The translations under genes and the position numbers were made by a program. From Pseudomonas sp. PSE14 (lineage in GTDB: Bacteria; Pseudomonadota; Gammaproteobacteria; Pseudomonadales; Pseudomonadaceae): a stretch of 64,000 nt of DNA. Each line of letters opens with the position of its first letter. Within the stretch, counting starts at the first letter, position 1. Shown here in pieces: positions 56,723 to 64,000 of this stretch. A model generated the notes under the pieces. The model saw nothing but the letters and a program-made list of their open reading frames with translations, did no database searches and was not told the DNA's origin. The DNA lies in assembly GCF_029203285.1 (NCBI RefSeq), contig NZ_CP115669.1, positions 744,001 through 808,000 on the forward strand, in the 5' to 3' direction.

Positions 56723-56962
56723 ATGACCGAGGCGCTGATTGCCCAGCGCGGACCCTATGCGGTGGAGGTCCACGCCGGCGAAGACTATTTCTGGTGCCGC
56801 TGCGGCCGTAGCGCCAACCAGCCGTTCTGCGACGGCTCGCACAAGGGCACCGGCCTGTTTCCGCTGAAGTACCACGCACCGCGGGACGAGCTGCTGTTCT
56901 TCTGCGGCTGCAAGCACACCCACACGCCGCCGTGCTGCGACGGGACCCACGCATCCCTCTGA
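56723..56962 (+). CDS. Dual CDGSH iron-sulfur protein
   Basis: 79 residues with two CDGSH-type clusters: C25-x-C27, C36-D-G-S-H40, and C61-x-C63, C72-D-G-T-H76. Each would hold a 2Fe-2S cluster with three Cys and one His. Small bacterial proteins with tandem CDGSH are of little-known function (redox or iron handling). It precedes an SDR gene by ten bases, and the two probably form one transcript. Confidence 0.9.
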   Translation: MTEALIAQRGPYAVEVHAGEDYFWCRCGRSANQPFCDGSHKGTGLFPLKYHAPRDELLFFCGCKHTHTPPCCDGTHASL

Positions 56963-56972
56963 GGAGGTCGGC

Positions 56973-57809
56973 ATGCCGCGCAAGCTCTTCACCCATCAGG
57001 CCTATCGGCACAAGGTGGTGCTGGTCACCGGCGGCTGCTCGGGGATCGGCCGTGCCCTGGCGTTGCGCTTCGCCCAGGCCGGCTCGCACCTGGTGATCCT
57101 CGACCTCGATCAGGCGGCGCTGGACAGCCTGGTCCAGCACCTGCGCGAGCACCACAACATCGAGGCGCTCGGCCTGCGCTGCGACATTGCCGACGCCGAG
57201 GCGGTGCGCCGCTGCATAGCGCTGGCCATCGAGCGCTTCGGCGGCATCGACGTGCTGGTGAACAACGCCGGCATCACCCACCGCAGCCAGTTCGCCGACA
57301 CGGACCTGACGGTGTTCCAGCGGGTCATGGCGGTGAATTTCTATGGCGCGCTGCACTGCACCCAGGCGGCGTTGCCCAGCCTGCTGGCGCGGCGCGGGCA
57401 GATCGTCGTGCTCAGCTCGCTGACCGGCTTCGCGCCGCTGCTCTACCGCAGCGCCTACAACGCCAGCAAGCATGCGCTGCACGGGCTGTTCGACACGCTG
57501 CGCATGGAGCTCGACGGCACGGGCGTGGCGATCACCCTGGCCTGCCCTGGCTTCACCGCCACCGACCTGCGCAAGAACGCGCTGGTGGGCGACGGCTCGG
57601 TGATCCGCCAGCCGGCGGTGGTACTGGGCGCCGAAGTAGCCTCGCCGCGCGACGTGGCCGAGGCCATCTACCAGGGTGCGCTGCGCCGCAAGCGGCTGCT
57701 GGTGCTGTCCAACGTCAACTGGCGGGCGCGGGTGCTGGCCAGGTTCTTCCCGCGGCTGTTCGAGAAGCTGCTGGTGCCGAAGATGTCGGGGCTCAAGCCG
57801 GGGCATTGA
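56973..57809 (+). CDS. Short-chain dehydrogenase/reductase
   Basis: 278 residues. NAD(P) motif TGGCSGIG (19-26), NNAG (97-100), catalytic S149, Y162 and K166 (YNASK). The C-terminal membrane-associated tail suggests the 3-ketosteroid/retinol-like SDR group. Substrate unknown. Downstream of the dual-CDGSH gene, with AGGAGG before the ATG. Confidence 0.9.
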   Translation: MPRKLFTHQAYRHKVVLVTGGCSGIGRALALRFAQAGSHLVILDLDQAALDSLVQHLREHHNIEALGLRCDIADAEAVRRCIALAIERFGGIDVLVNNAGITHRSQFADTDLTVFQRVMAVNFYGALHCTQAALPSLLARRGQIVVLSSLTGFAPLLYRSAYNASKHALHGLFDTLRMELDGTGVAITLACPGFTATDLRKNALVGDGSVIRQPAVVLGAEVASPRDVAEAIYQGALRRKRLLVLSNVNWRARVLARFFPRLFEKLLVPKMSGLKPGH

Positions 57810-57833
57810 TCCCCCGACCGGGTACGAACCCTT

Positions 57834-57904
57834 GTAGGAGCGAGCTTGCTCGCGAAGTTTTTTGAGCGCCAGTTGGCGCTGTTCGCGAGCAAGCTCGCTC
57901 CTAC
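57834..57904. repeat. REP pair with inner stem
   Basis: Forward unit 57834-57856 and inverted unit 57881-57904, with GCGCCAGTTGGCGC between them. A typical paired REP (BIME-like) between converging SDR and VOC genes. Confidence 0.9.
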
Positions 57905-57916
57905 AGGTAGAGCCGC

Positions 57917-58357
57917 TCAATGCGAGTGCGAGTCGAATCCGCCGCCCGCCAGCGCCATGTCCCAGAACGAGGCTTCGACCTTGTGCCCGTCCAGATCGCG
58001 GATGAAGCAGCCGTAGTAGGGATCGCCATAGAGCGGACGCGGGCCGGGGGCGCCTTCGTCGGTGGCGCCGGCGGCTATCGCCGCGCGGTAGAAGGCGTCC
58101 ACTTCCTCGCGGGAGTTGGCCATGAAGCCGACGTGGGTGCCGTTGCCGACGCTGGCGGGTCGCCCGTCGATCGGTGTCTGTACCCAGAACTCCGGAAATT
58201 CGCGGCCGTAGGCCACGGCGCCGGGGTGTTCCATGATCGGCTGGCAGCCCAGGCTGGGCAGCACCGCGTCGTAGAACGCCTTGGCGCGGGCGTAGTCATT
58301 GGTGCCAATGGAAATGTGCGAAATGCAACTGGGCGGGTAGCTCGGTTGGTCGCTCAC
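57917..58357 (-). CDS. VOC-family protein (glyoxalase-like)
   Basis: 146 residues of the vicinal oxygen chelate fold: HISIGTNDYARAKAFYDAVL at the N-terminus, a central GTHVGFMANS, and PYYGCFIRDLDGHKVEA near the C-terminus, with likely metal ligands H14, H76 and E132. The enzyme type (glyoxalase, dioxygenase or resistance) is not determined. It is transcribed toward the SDR gene. Confidence 0.88.
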   Translation of the reverse strand: MSDQPSYPPSCISHISIGTNDYARAKAFYDAVLPSLGCQPIMEHPGAVAYGREFPEFWVQTPIDGRPASVGNGTHVGFMANSREEVDAFYRAAIAAGATDEGAPGPRPLYGDPYYGCFIRDLDGHKVEASFWDMALAGGGFDSHSH

Positions 58358-58447
58358 GGGGAGTCTCCAGTCAAAAGGCGGGAGGCTCCAGCGTAGAAGG
58401 CGAACGAACCGTTCGCCGTGGGGAAGTGTTGCCGATTGCTGCGGGCC

Positions 58448-59116
58448 TCAGGCCTCGCGCCCTTCGTTTTCCTCGCGCCCGGGGCCGAGGATGAAGATGC
58501 GGTAGGCCGCCACCGTCACCAGCAACTGGAAGAAACCGCTGAGCGAGTGCAGCAGCACGCCCAGGCCGGGCGAGTCCTGGGCGACCTGGCTGATCCAGCC
58601 CTCCGCCATCCAGACCGGCGCGAGGATCACCAGGGTGGTGGTGAGCAGCAGGAAGAAGTGCCCGGTGGTCAGGCGGAAGCTCTCGCGCATGGCGTCGATG
58701 GGCGAGTTGCCGCGCTGCACCAGGAGGAATTCGGAAAAGGTCATCTTGACCATGAAGAACAGTCCCGGCAGCACGTAGAGCGCCAGGCCCACCAGGATCA
58801 GCAGCGAGCTCAGCGCCGAGAGCAGGGCGAACGCCGGCCACAACCGCAGCGCCGCATTCCACAGCTCGCGGACTCCCCGCTCGCGCCCCTCGCCGGCATC
58901 GATCATGAAGAGAATCAGGCTGGCCGTGTACAGCGGATAGAACACCAGCCCGGCGGCCATGCCCCAGGGCGCGAAGTTCTGCGAGTCGACGTTGACGTCG
59001 ATCTGCTGCTGGACCAGCGTTTCCACGATGATCCACGGCAGGCACAGCGGTAGCAGCGTGCCGATGTGACGGGTGAAGAAGAACCAGGTGTCGCGCAGGA
59101 CTGAGATGGGATTCAT
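58448..59116 (-). CDS. YciC-like inner membrane protein
   Basis: 222 residues starting MNPISVLRDTWFFF. About six membrane segments. It fits the YciC/UPF0259 group by its opening (PISVLRDTWRFF-like) and its central ALYVLPGLFFMVKMTFSEFLLV. Role unknown; YciC is linked to envelope stress in E. coli. The ATG at 59122 two codons upstream is possible. Confidence 0.82.
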   Translation of the reverse strand: MNPISVLRDTWFFFTRHIGTLLPLCLPWIIVETLVQQQIDVNVDSQNFAPWGMAAGLVFYPLYTASLILFMIDAGEGRERGVRELWNAALRLWPAFALLSALSSLLILVGLALYVLPGLFFMVKMTFSEFLLVQRGNSPIDAMRESFRLTTGHFFLLLTTTLVILAPVWMAEGWISQVAQDSPGLGVLLHSLSGFFQLLVTVAAYRIFILGPGREENEGREA

Positions 59117-59259
59117 CGGCATGGGAGACGGATCGACGGGCCTCGACTCTAACTTAAGCAAACCTTCAGTTGAAGGTAGGACATTTCCGTCACCGGAACT
59201 TGTTTTTTGCCGTCCCGATCCAATCTTCTGTTCAACACCCCGCTCACTCGAGGCCCGCC

Positions 59260-59946
59260 ATGAATTCCGAAGAGCAATCCCTGATCGATGGTCTGTTCGC
59301 CCGCCTACGCGACGCCGAGGCGCAGACCGCGCCGCGCGACGCCCAGGCCGAGGCACAGATCAACCGGCATCTGGTGCAGCAGCCGGCGGCGCCTTATTAC
59401 ATGGCCCAGGCGATGCTGATCCAGGAAGCGGCGATCAAGCGCCTGGATCAGCGCGTCAAGGAACTGGAAGCCCAGGCGAAGGAGAGCCGTCCGAGCAGCG
59501 GCGGCTTCCTCGCCGGCCTGTTCGGCGGTGGCCAGAGCCAGGAGCCGCGCCCGGCGCAAACCCAGCAGCGCCCAGACGGCTGGGGGCAGACGCGTTTCTC
59601 CCAGCCCGGCGGCAGCGCCGGTTACGCCAGCAATCCCAACGACTTCCGCCCGGCCCAGCCTGCCCAGGCCGCGCCCCAGGGCGGCGGTTTCCTGCGCGGC
59701 GCGCTGCAGACCGCGGCGGGCGTGGCCGGCGGCGTGATGGTGGCGGACCTGCTGACCAGCATGTTCCACCACAACCAGCCGCAGGAAATCGTCGAGGTGA
59801 TCCAGGAGCAGGCGCCGGTGCAGCCGGAGCCGTCGAACTTCGATGACTCGCTGGGCGAAGGCGATCGCTACGCCGACAACGGCGACAACTACAGCGATGG
59901 CGATGACACCAGTTTCTTCGACGACGACGGCGACATGTTCAGCTGA
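59260..59946 (+). CDS. DUF2076 family protein
   Basis: 228 residues. The N-terminal helical domain (MNSEEQSLIDGLFARLRDAEAQ) and the GGGFLRGALQTAAGVAGGVMVADLL stretch (about 144-168) are the DUF2076 pattern, with a disordered acidic C-terminal tail (DDSLGEGDRYAD, DNGDNYSDGDDTSFFDDDGDMFS-like, from about 195). Function unknown. The ATG at 59260 is preferred. Confidence 0.85.
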   Translation: MNSEEQSLIDGLFARLRDAEAQTAPRDAQAEAQINRHLVQQPAAPYYMAQAMLIQEAAIKRLDQRVKELEAQAKESRPSSGGFLAGLFGGGQSQEPRPAQTQQRPDGWGQTRFSQPGGSAGYASNPNDFRPAQPAQAAPQGGGFLRGALQTAAGVAGGVMVADLLTSMFHHNQPQEIVEVIQEQAPVQPEPSNFDDSLGEGDRYADNGDNYSDGDDTSFFDDDGDMFS

Positions 59947-60038
59947 TCGAGCCTGAGCTGTCCCGCCCGCCGGGACTGGCGGGGGGCGGGGCGCTGCGTC
60001 GATAATGCGCCCCCGCTGCTTTCGTTCCGGAGTTTTCG

Positions 60039-60515
60039 TTGAAGTCCATCGCCCTGTTCGCCGACGTGCAGAACCTCTACTACACCGTGCGTCAGGCCTA
60101 CGGCTGCCACTTCAACTACGCGGCCCTGTGGGCCGAGCTGAGCGCCCAGGGCAGCATCGTCCAGGCTTACGCCTATGCCATCGACCGGGGCGATGCCAGG
60201 CAGCAGCAGTTTCAGCAGATCCTGCGCAAGCTCGGCTTCACCGTGAAGCTCAAGCCCTACATCCAGCGCGCCGATGGCTCGGCCAAGGGCGACTGGGACG
60301 TGGGTATCACCATCGACATTCTCGACGCCGCGCCCAAGGTAGACGAGATCGTCCTGGCCTCCGGCGACGGTGATTTCGACCTGCTGCTCGACCGCGTCCG
60401 TGCCGGCGGCACCGACGCCACCGCCTATGGCGTGCCGGGCCTCACCGCCCAGGCGCTGATCCGCGCGGCCAGCCGCTACGTGCCTATCGAAGGCGCGCTG
60501 CTGCTGCGTTCCTGA
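60039..60515 (+). CDS. NYN-domain (LabA-like) protein
   Basis: 158 residues of the PIN-like NYN fold. The acidic residues of the metal site are visible: FADVQNLYY (D9), DWDVGITIDIL, and SGDGDFDLLLD. These are nuclease-type features. TTG at 60039 is the only start matching the domain edge, with CCGGAG upstream. It stands just before the DEAD-box helicase, so a common RNA role is possible. Confidence 0.85.
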   Translation: MKSIALFADVQNLYYTVRQAYGCHFNYAALWAELSAQGSIVQAYAYAIDRGDARQQQFQQILRKLGFTVKLKPYIQRADGSAKGDWDVGITIDILDAAPKVDEIVLASGDGDFDLLLDRVRAGGTDATAYGVPGLTAQALIRAASRYVPIEGALLLRS

Positions 60516-60565
60516 CCCTTGCGGCTACAATGCCGCCCATTCCGATTCGTTTCTGCGAGCGCTCC

Positions 60566-61951
60566 ATGACCTTCGCCACCCTCGGCCTGATCGATCCTCT
60601 CCTGCGCGCCCTCGACGGGCTCGGTTACCAGAACCCGACGGCGGTGCAGGCCCAGGCCATCCCCGCCGTGCTCAAGGGCCGCGACCTGCTGGCCGCCGCC
60701 CAGACCGGCACCGGCAAGACCGCCGGTTTCGCCCTGCCGCTGCTGCAGAAGCTGTTGCAGGAAGGCCCGCAGGTGGCGGCCAACTCCATTCGCGCGCTGG
60801 TGCTGGTGCCGACCCGCGAGCTGGCGGAGCAGGTGCACGAGAGCTTCCGCGCCTACGGCCAGCACGTGCCGCTGCGCACCGCCGTGGCCTACGGCGGGGT
60901 CAGCATCAACCCGCAGATGATGAAGCTGCGCAAAGGCGTCGACGTGCTGGTGGCGACTCCCGGCCGCCTGCTCGACCTCTATCGGCAGAACGCCCTGAAG
61001 TTCACCCAGCTCCAGGCCCTGGTGCTGGACGAAGCCGACCGCATGCTCGACCTGGGCTTCGCCCGCGAGTTGGATGAAGTCTTCGCCGCGCTGCCCAAGC
61101 GCCGGCAGACGCTGCTGTTCTCCGCGACCTTCTCCGACGCCATCCGCCAGATGGCGCGCAATCTGCTGCGCGACCCGCTGACCATCGACGTGGCGCCGCG
61201 CAACACGGCGGCCAGGACGGTGAAGCAGCATCTGGTCACGGTGGACAAGAAGCGCAAGGCTGAACTCTTCCTGCACCTGCTGCGCGAGCAGGGTTGGCGC
61301 CAGGCGCTGGTGTTCGCCAAGACCCGCAAGGGCGTCGACGAACTGGTCGGCCTGTTGCAGCAGGAGGGCATACGCGCCGACTCGATCCACGGCGACAAGC
61401 CGCAGCCGGCGCGCCTGCGCGCCCTGGCGCGGTTCAAGGCCGGCGAGGTGGACTTCCTGATCGCCACCGACGTCGCCGCCCGCGGCCTGGACATCGAGGA
61501 GATGCCGCTGGTGGTCAACTTCGACCTGCCCATCGTCCCCGAGGACTACGTGCACCGCATCGGCCGTACTGGCCGCGCCGGCGCCACGGGGCAGGCGATC
61601 TCGCTGGTCTGTGCTGACGAAGTACAGCAACTGGCGGCCATCGAGACGCTGATCGGCCAGACCCTTCAGCGCCGCGACGAGGACGGCTTCGAGCCCGACC
61701 ACCGGGTGCCGGTCACCGCGCCGGGCGGCCAGGTGCTGAAGAAGCCGAAGAAGCCCAAGCAACCCAAGGTGCCGGACGGCAAGCAGGGCAAGGTGCACCT
61801 GGGCTCGCTGCTGGATGACAAGCCGCAGGTCAAGGCGGTGCGCAAGGCGCCGGGGTTCGGGCTCGGTGGTAAACCGGCCGGCGGCAAGCCCGTCGGCGGA
61901 AAGTCGTCTTCTGGCAAGCCGGGTGGCGGCAAGGGCGGTCGCCGCCCGTGA
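60566..61951 (+). CDS. DEAD-box RNA helicase (RhlE-like)
   Basis: 461 residues. Motif Q region ([15 protein letters not shown]), AQTGTGKT (45-52), [16 protein letters not shown] (155-158), SAT (about 188), [11 protein letters not shown] and [11 protein letters not shown] Lys/Gly/Pro-rich C-terminal tail (from about 395, [15 protein letters not shown]) is an RNA-binding extension of the RhlE type. In P. aeruginosa this place holds PA3950. Confidence 0.94.
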   Translation: MTFATLGLIDPLLRALDGLGYQNPTAVQAQAIPAVLKGRDLLAAAQTGTGKTAGFALPLLQKLLQEGPQVAANSIRALVLVPTRELAEQVHESFRAYGQHVPLRTAVAYGGVSINPQMMKLRKGVDVLVATPGRLLDLYRQNALKFTQLQALVLDEADRMLDLGFARELDEVFAALPKRRQTLLFSATFSDAIRQMARNLLRDPLTIDVAPRNTAARTVKQHLVTVDKKRKAELFLHLLREQGWRQALVFAKTRKGVDELVGLLQQEGIRADSIHGDKPQPARLRALARFKAGEVDFLIATDVAARGLDIEEMPLVVNFDLPIVPEDYVHRIGRTGRAGATGQAISLVCADEVQQLAAIETLIGQTLQRRDEDGFEPDHRVPVTAPGGQVLKKPKKPKQPKVPDGKQGKVHLGSLLDDKPQVKAVRKAPGFGLGGKPAGGKPVGGKSSSGKPGGGKGGRRP

Positions 61952-62109
61952 GCCGATAAGGCGCGCGCCTGCTCCATTGCGGTGCGAAGCAGGGGGCTGA
62001 GTCCGGGAAATTCGTGGCATTCGGCGGTGTGGCGCAAAAGCTGCATTTCCGTGTGGAATCCCGAACGCCTATAGTGTGCCCATCGCGCACACAACAAGAA
62101 CGACAGCCC

Positions 62110-62928
62110 ATGCGCCACAAGGAACTCAAAGCCTGGACCGGCGGAGTCGCCCATTTGCTCCCGCTGGCCCCCGGTCGTCCGCGTCTGCTCGGCCTCAGCC
62201 AATGGCTGCAACAGGTCTGCGCGGTGGATAACTTCGTGCTCTTCGTCTACGAAGGCAACCACCGGCCGCTGGACCTGTTCGACACCTTCCCGGCCGATGT
62301 CCGCCACGTCTATGTCGAGGACTACCAGGTCGGCCCCTACCTGCTCGATCCCTTCTACCTCGCCTGCACGCGCAACCAGGCACCGGGGCTATGGCGTCTG
62401 CGCCAGTTCGCACCGGACCACTTCTACCTGGGCGAGTACTACCAGACCTACTACCAGCAGACCGGCCTGACCGAGGAGATCGCCTTCTTCGTCGATCTGG
62501 CCGACGGCGCCACGGCGGTGCTCTCGCTGATGCGCAAGACCTCCAGCCCCGCCTACAGCCGCGACGAGATGCAGTTGCTGGAGTGCGCGCGCCCGGTGGT
62601 CGAGCAGGTGGTGCGCGAGGCCTGGGAGCTGCGGCGTGCGCAACCGCGCCCGGCGCAGGACCTGGACTACCAGATCCGTGAGGCCTTCGACCAGTTCGGC
62701 GCCCAGGTGCTCACCGCCCGCGAGCAGGAAATCGTCCAGCTGCTGCTGCGCGGCCACTCCAGCGCCTCGGTGGCGGAGCAGTTGGACATCAGCCCCGGCA
62801 CGGTGAAGATCCACCGCAAGAACATCTACGCCAAGCTCGGTATCGGCAGCCAGTCGGAGCTGCTCGGGCTGTTCATCCGCGAGCTGGCGGGGCGGGATGC
62901 GGCGGGTGGGATGCTTGCGGTGGGCTAA
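62110..62928 (+). CDS. LuxR-type transcriptional regulator
   Basis: 272 residues. The C-terminal HTH (LTAREQEIVQLLLRGHSSASVAEQLDISPGTVKIHRKNIYAKLGI, about 203-247) is of the LuxR/FixJ class. The N-terminal half is a GAF-like sensory domain, not a typical acyl-homoserine-lactone domain. A probable -10 (TATAGT) stands about 35 bases upstream. It probably controls the ABC transporter downstream, separated by repeats and a palindrome. Confidence 0.9.
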   Translation: MRHKELKAWTGGVAHLLPLAPGRPRLLGLSQWLQQVCAVDNFVLFVYEGNHRPLDLFDTFPADVRHVYVEDYQVGPYLLDPFYLACTRNQAPGLWRLRQFAPDHFYLGEYYQTYYQQTGLTEEIAFFVDLADGATAVLSLMRKTSSPAYSRDEMQLLECARPVVEQVVREAWELRRAQPRPAQDLDYQIREAFDQFGAQVLTAREQEIVQLLLRGHSSASVAEQLDISPGTVKIHRKNIYAKLGIGSQSELLGLFIRELAGRDAAGGMLAVG

Positions 62929-62931
62929 CCC

Positions 62932-63092
62932 GTAGGGCGTACAACCGTTCGCGGTTGTACGCCGATACACCTTGAGTCGTGACGGCTCCACGGCTGAGCC
63001 CGAAGTGCCCTGAAGCCGGCACCAGTGCCGGGACCGGAGTGCCCGGAAATCAAGGTCAAACGGCGTATAACGTCGAACGTTATACGCCCTAC
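62932..63092. repeat. Composite palindromic repeat (family B), longest copy
   Basis: 161 bp bounded by GTAGGGCG and CGCCCTAC. It holds GGCGTACAACCG/CGGTTGTACGCC (62936-62963), a middle with the stem GGCTCC..GGCTGAGCC, and GGCGTATAACGT/ACGTTATACGCC (63062-63088). The right 45 bases are the same as the inverted 54512 copy. Confidence 0.9.
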
Positions 63093-63130
63093 GCTCCGGA
63101 CGACATTCGTGCCGTGCCTTCCGTCCTTCT

Positions 63131-63207
63131 GTAGGAGCGAGCTTGCTCGCGAACCGCCCAGCGTCGGAGTCATCGGGAAGTCTGTTCGCGAGCACGCTCG
63201 CTCCTAC
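63131..63207. repeat. REP pair before the ABC operon
   Basis: Forward unit 63131-63154 and inverted unit 63184-63207 (one change, CACGCTCG). Confidence 0.9.
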
Positions 63208-63231
63208 AGAAAAAAGCTCAATCCCGCCATC

Positions 63232-63247
63232 TATCCCCCGAGGGATA
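63232..63247. promoter_or_regulatory. Palindrome upstream of the ABC operon
   Basis: TATCCC, CCGA, GGGATA is a perfect 6-bp inverted repeat 64 bases before the ATP-binding gene and after the LuxR-type gene. It is a plausible binding site for that regulator. Confidence 0.55.
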
Positions 63248-63310
63248 TATACACCCCGAAAGCCCCATTGCTAGCGTGACCACCAACAAGAACAAAGTGG
63301 GAGCGCGGTG

Positions 63311-64000
63311 ATGGAGAGCGGTCAGGACTTCGATATCGAATTCCGTAACGTGGTCAAGCGCTACGGCAGTGTGCCGGCGGTGAACGGCCTGAGCTTCAAG
63401 GTGAAGCGCGGCGCCTTCCATTCTTTCCTCGGCAGCTCCGGCTGCGGCAAGACCACCACCCTGCGGATGATCGCCGGCTTCGAGCAGCCCAGCGAAGGCG
63501 AGGTGCTGCTGGCCGGCAAGGCAGTGGCCGGCGTGCCGGCGCACCAGCGCCCGGTGAACATGGTGTTCCAGCACTACGCGCTGTTCCCGCACCTGACGGT
63601 AGCCGAGAACATCGCCTACGGCCTGCGCTACCGCACGCCGCGCCCGGACCGCGCGCAGCAGCGCCGCATGGCCGACGAGGCGCTGGAGATGGTGCGCCTG
63701 TCCGGCTTCGGTACGCGCAAGCCGCACGAGCTTTCCGGCGGCCAGCAGCAGCGCGTGGCGCTGGCTCGCGCGCTGGTGAACAAGCCCACCGTACTGCTGC
63801 TCGATGAGCCCTTGGCTGCGCTCGATCGCAAGTTGCGCAAGGAGATGCAGTCGGAGCTGCTGCGCTTGCAGCGCGAGGTCGGCATCACCTTCGTACTGGT
63901 CACCCATGACCAGGAAGAGGCGCTGTCGATGAGCGACAGCATCAGCATCATGAAGGACGGCCTGATCATCCAGACCGCCACCCCCGAAGCGCTCTACGAA
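63311..64000 (+). CDS. PotA-like ABC transporter ATP-binding protein, cut by window end
   Basis: 230 residues visible, of about 350-370 expected. Walker A GSSGCGKTT (41-49), Q-loop FQHYALFPHLTV (about 86-97), signature LSGGQ (141-145), Walker B VLLLDEP (161-167) and H-loop LVTHDQEEA. The closest types are spermidine/putrescine and Fe(III) importers. The remaining TOBE domain and the permease genes should follow beyond 64000. GGGAG precedes the ATG. Confidence 0.93.
   Translation, partial: MESGQDFDIEFRNVVKRYGSVPAVNGLSFKVKRGAFHSFLGSSGCGKTTTLRMIAGFEQPSEGEVLLAGKAVAGVPAHQRPVNMVFQHYALFPHLTVAENIAYGLRYRTPRPDRAQQRRMADEALEMVRLSGFGTRKPHELSGGQQQRVALARALVNKPTVLLLDEPLAALDRKLRKEMQSELLRLQREVGITFVLVTHDQEEALSMSDSISIMKDGLIIQTATPEALYE

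Overview
The window is about 64 kb of GC-rich chromosome from a Pseudomonas species close to the P. aeruginosa group. Gene content and order match the P. aeruginosa stretch from mrdA-rodA through lipA, leuS, lnt, miaB, hemL, thiD, ladS and amn to hrpB and the DEAD-box helicase. This is judged from recognised protein families and remembered synteny, since no search was run. I see no rRNA, tRNA, CRISPR array, prophage or complete insertion sequence.

Layout. (1) 1-7908 (+): cell elongation and wall genes mrdA (5' end missing), rodA, sltB1, rlpA, dacC, then ybeD-lipB-lipA for lipoate. (2) 8292-14123 (+): an accessory chaperone-usher fimbrial operon (pilin, chaperone, usher, tip adhesin, second pilin) between lipA and a lytic transglycosylase of the SltB3 type, bracketed by two intrinsic terminators. 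(3) 14189-16137 (-): sltB3-like gene, a small exported protein and the ribosome-rescue factor arfA, whose 3' coding end contains a perfect hairpin; then (+) a YCII-like protein and an MFS transporter. (4) 18245-22634 (-): leuS-lptE-holA, followed on (+) by a YbeL-like zinc ribbon and an ElyC/YdcF-like protein. (5) 24286-29796 (-): miaB, ybeZ-ybeY-corC, lnt. (6) 29934-33948: DUF1820, Sel1 protein, and thiD-thiE-hemL (-). (7) 34157-40527: the hybrid kinase LadS (+), a large-type branched-chain aminotransferase (-), and a TetR/AidB-like acyl-CoA dehydrogenase pair (+). (8) 40710-46911: a hicAB toxin-antitoxin module with a clear promoter/operator, amn, deoC, a SEC-C protein, an MBL hydrolase, rluE and DUF2788. 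(9) 46912-48765: a 0.9 kb gene-free repeat-rich region, an Lrp regulator, and a possible small-RNA gene ending in a strong terminator. (10) 48766-61951: a Trp/Gly/Pro-repeat exported protein, CDF transporter, DinB protein, lipoprotein, hrpB, a periplasmic binding protein, an EEP hydrolase, a dual-CDGSH protein with an SDR, VOC and YciC-like proteins, DUF2076, NYN nuclease and a DEAD-box helicase. (11) 62110-64000 (+): a LuxR-type regulator and the start of a PotA-like ABC transporter operon, cut by the window end.

Intergenic spaces carry many REP elements. Most belong to a family starting GTAGGAGCGAGC, and a second composite family is bounded by GTAGGGCG and CGCCCTAC. Their GTAG ends supply the stop codons of several genes. 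The most noteworthy items are the arfA hairpin, the fimbrial island, the composite repeat family and its stop-codon capture, a cloverleaf-like structure with two TGGA loops at 47416-47509, the hicAB operator, the triple CTGTCAT upstream of amn, tandem operators before the TetR gene, and a nine-A tract splitting the two domains of rlpA.
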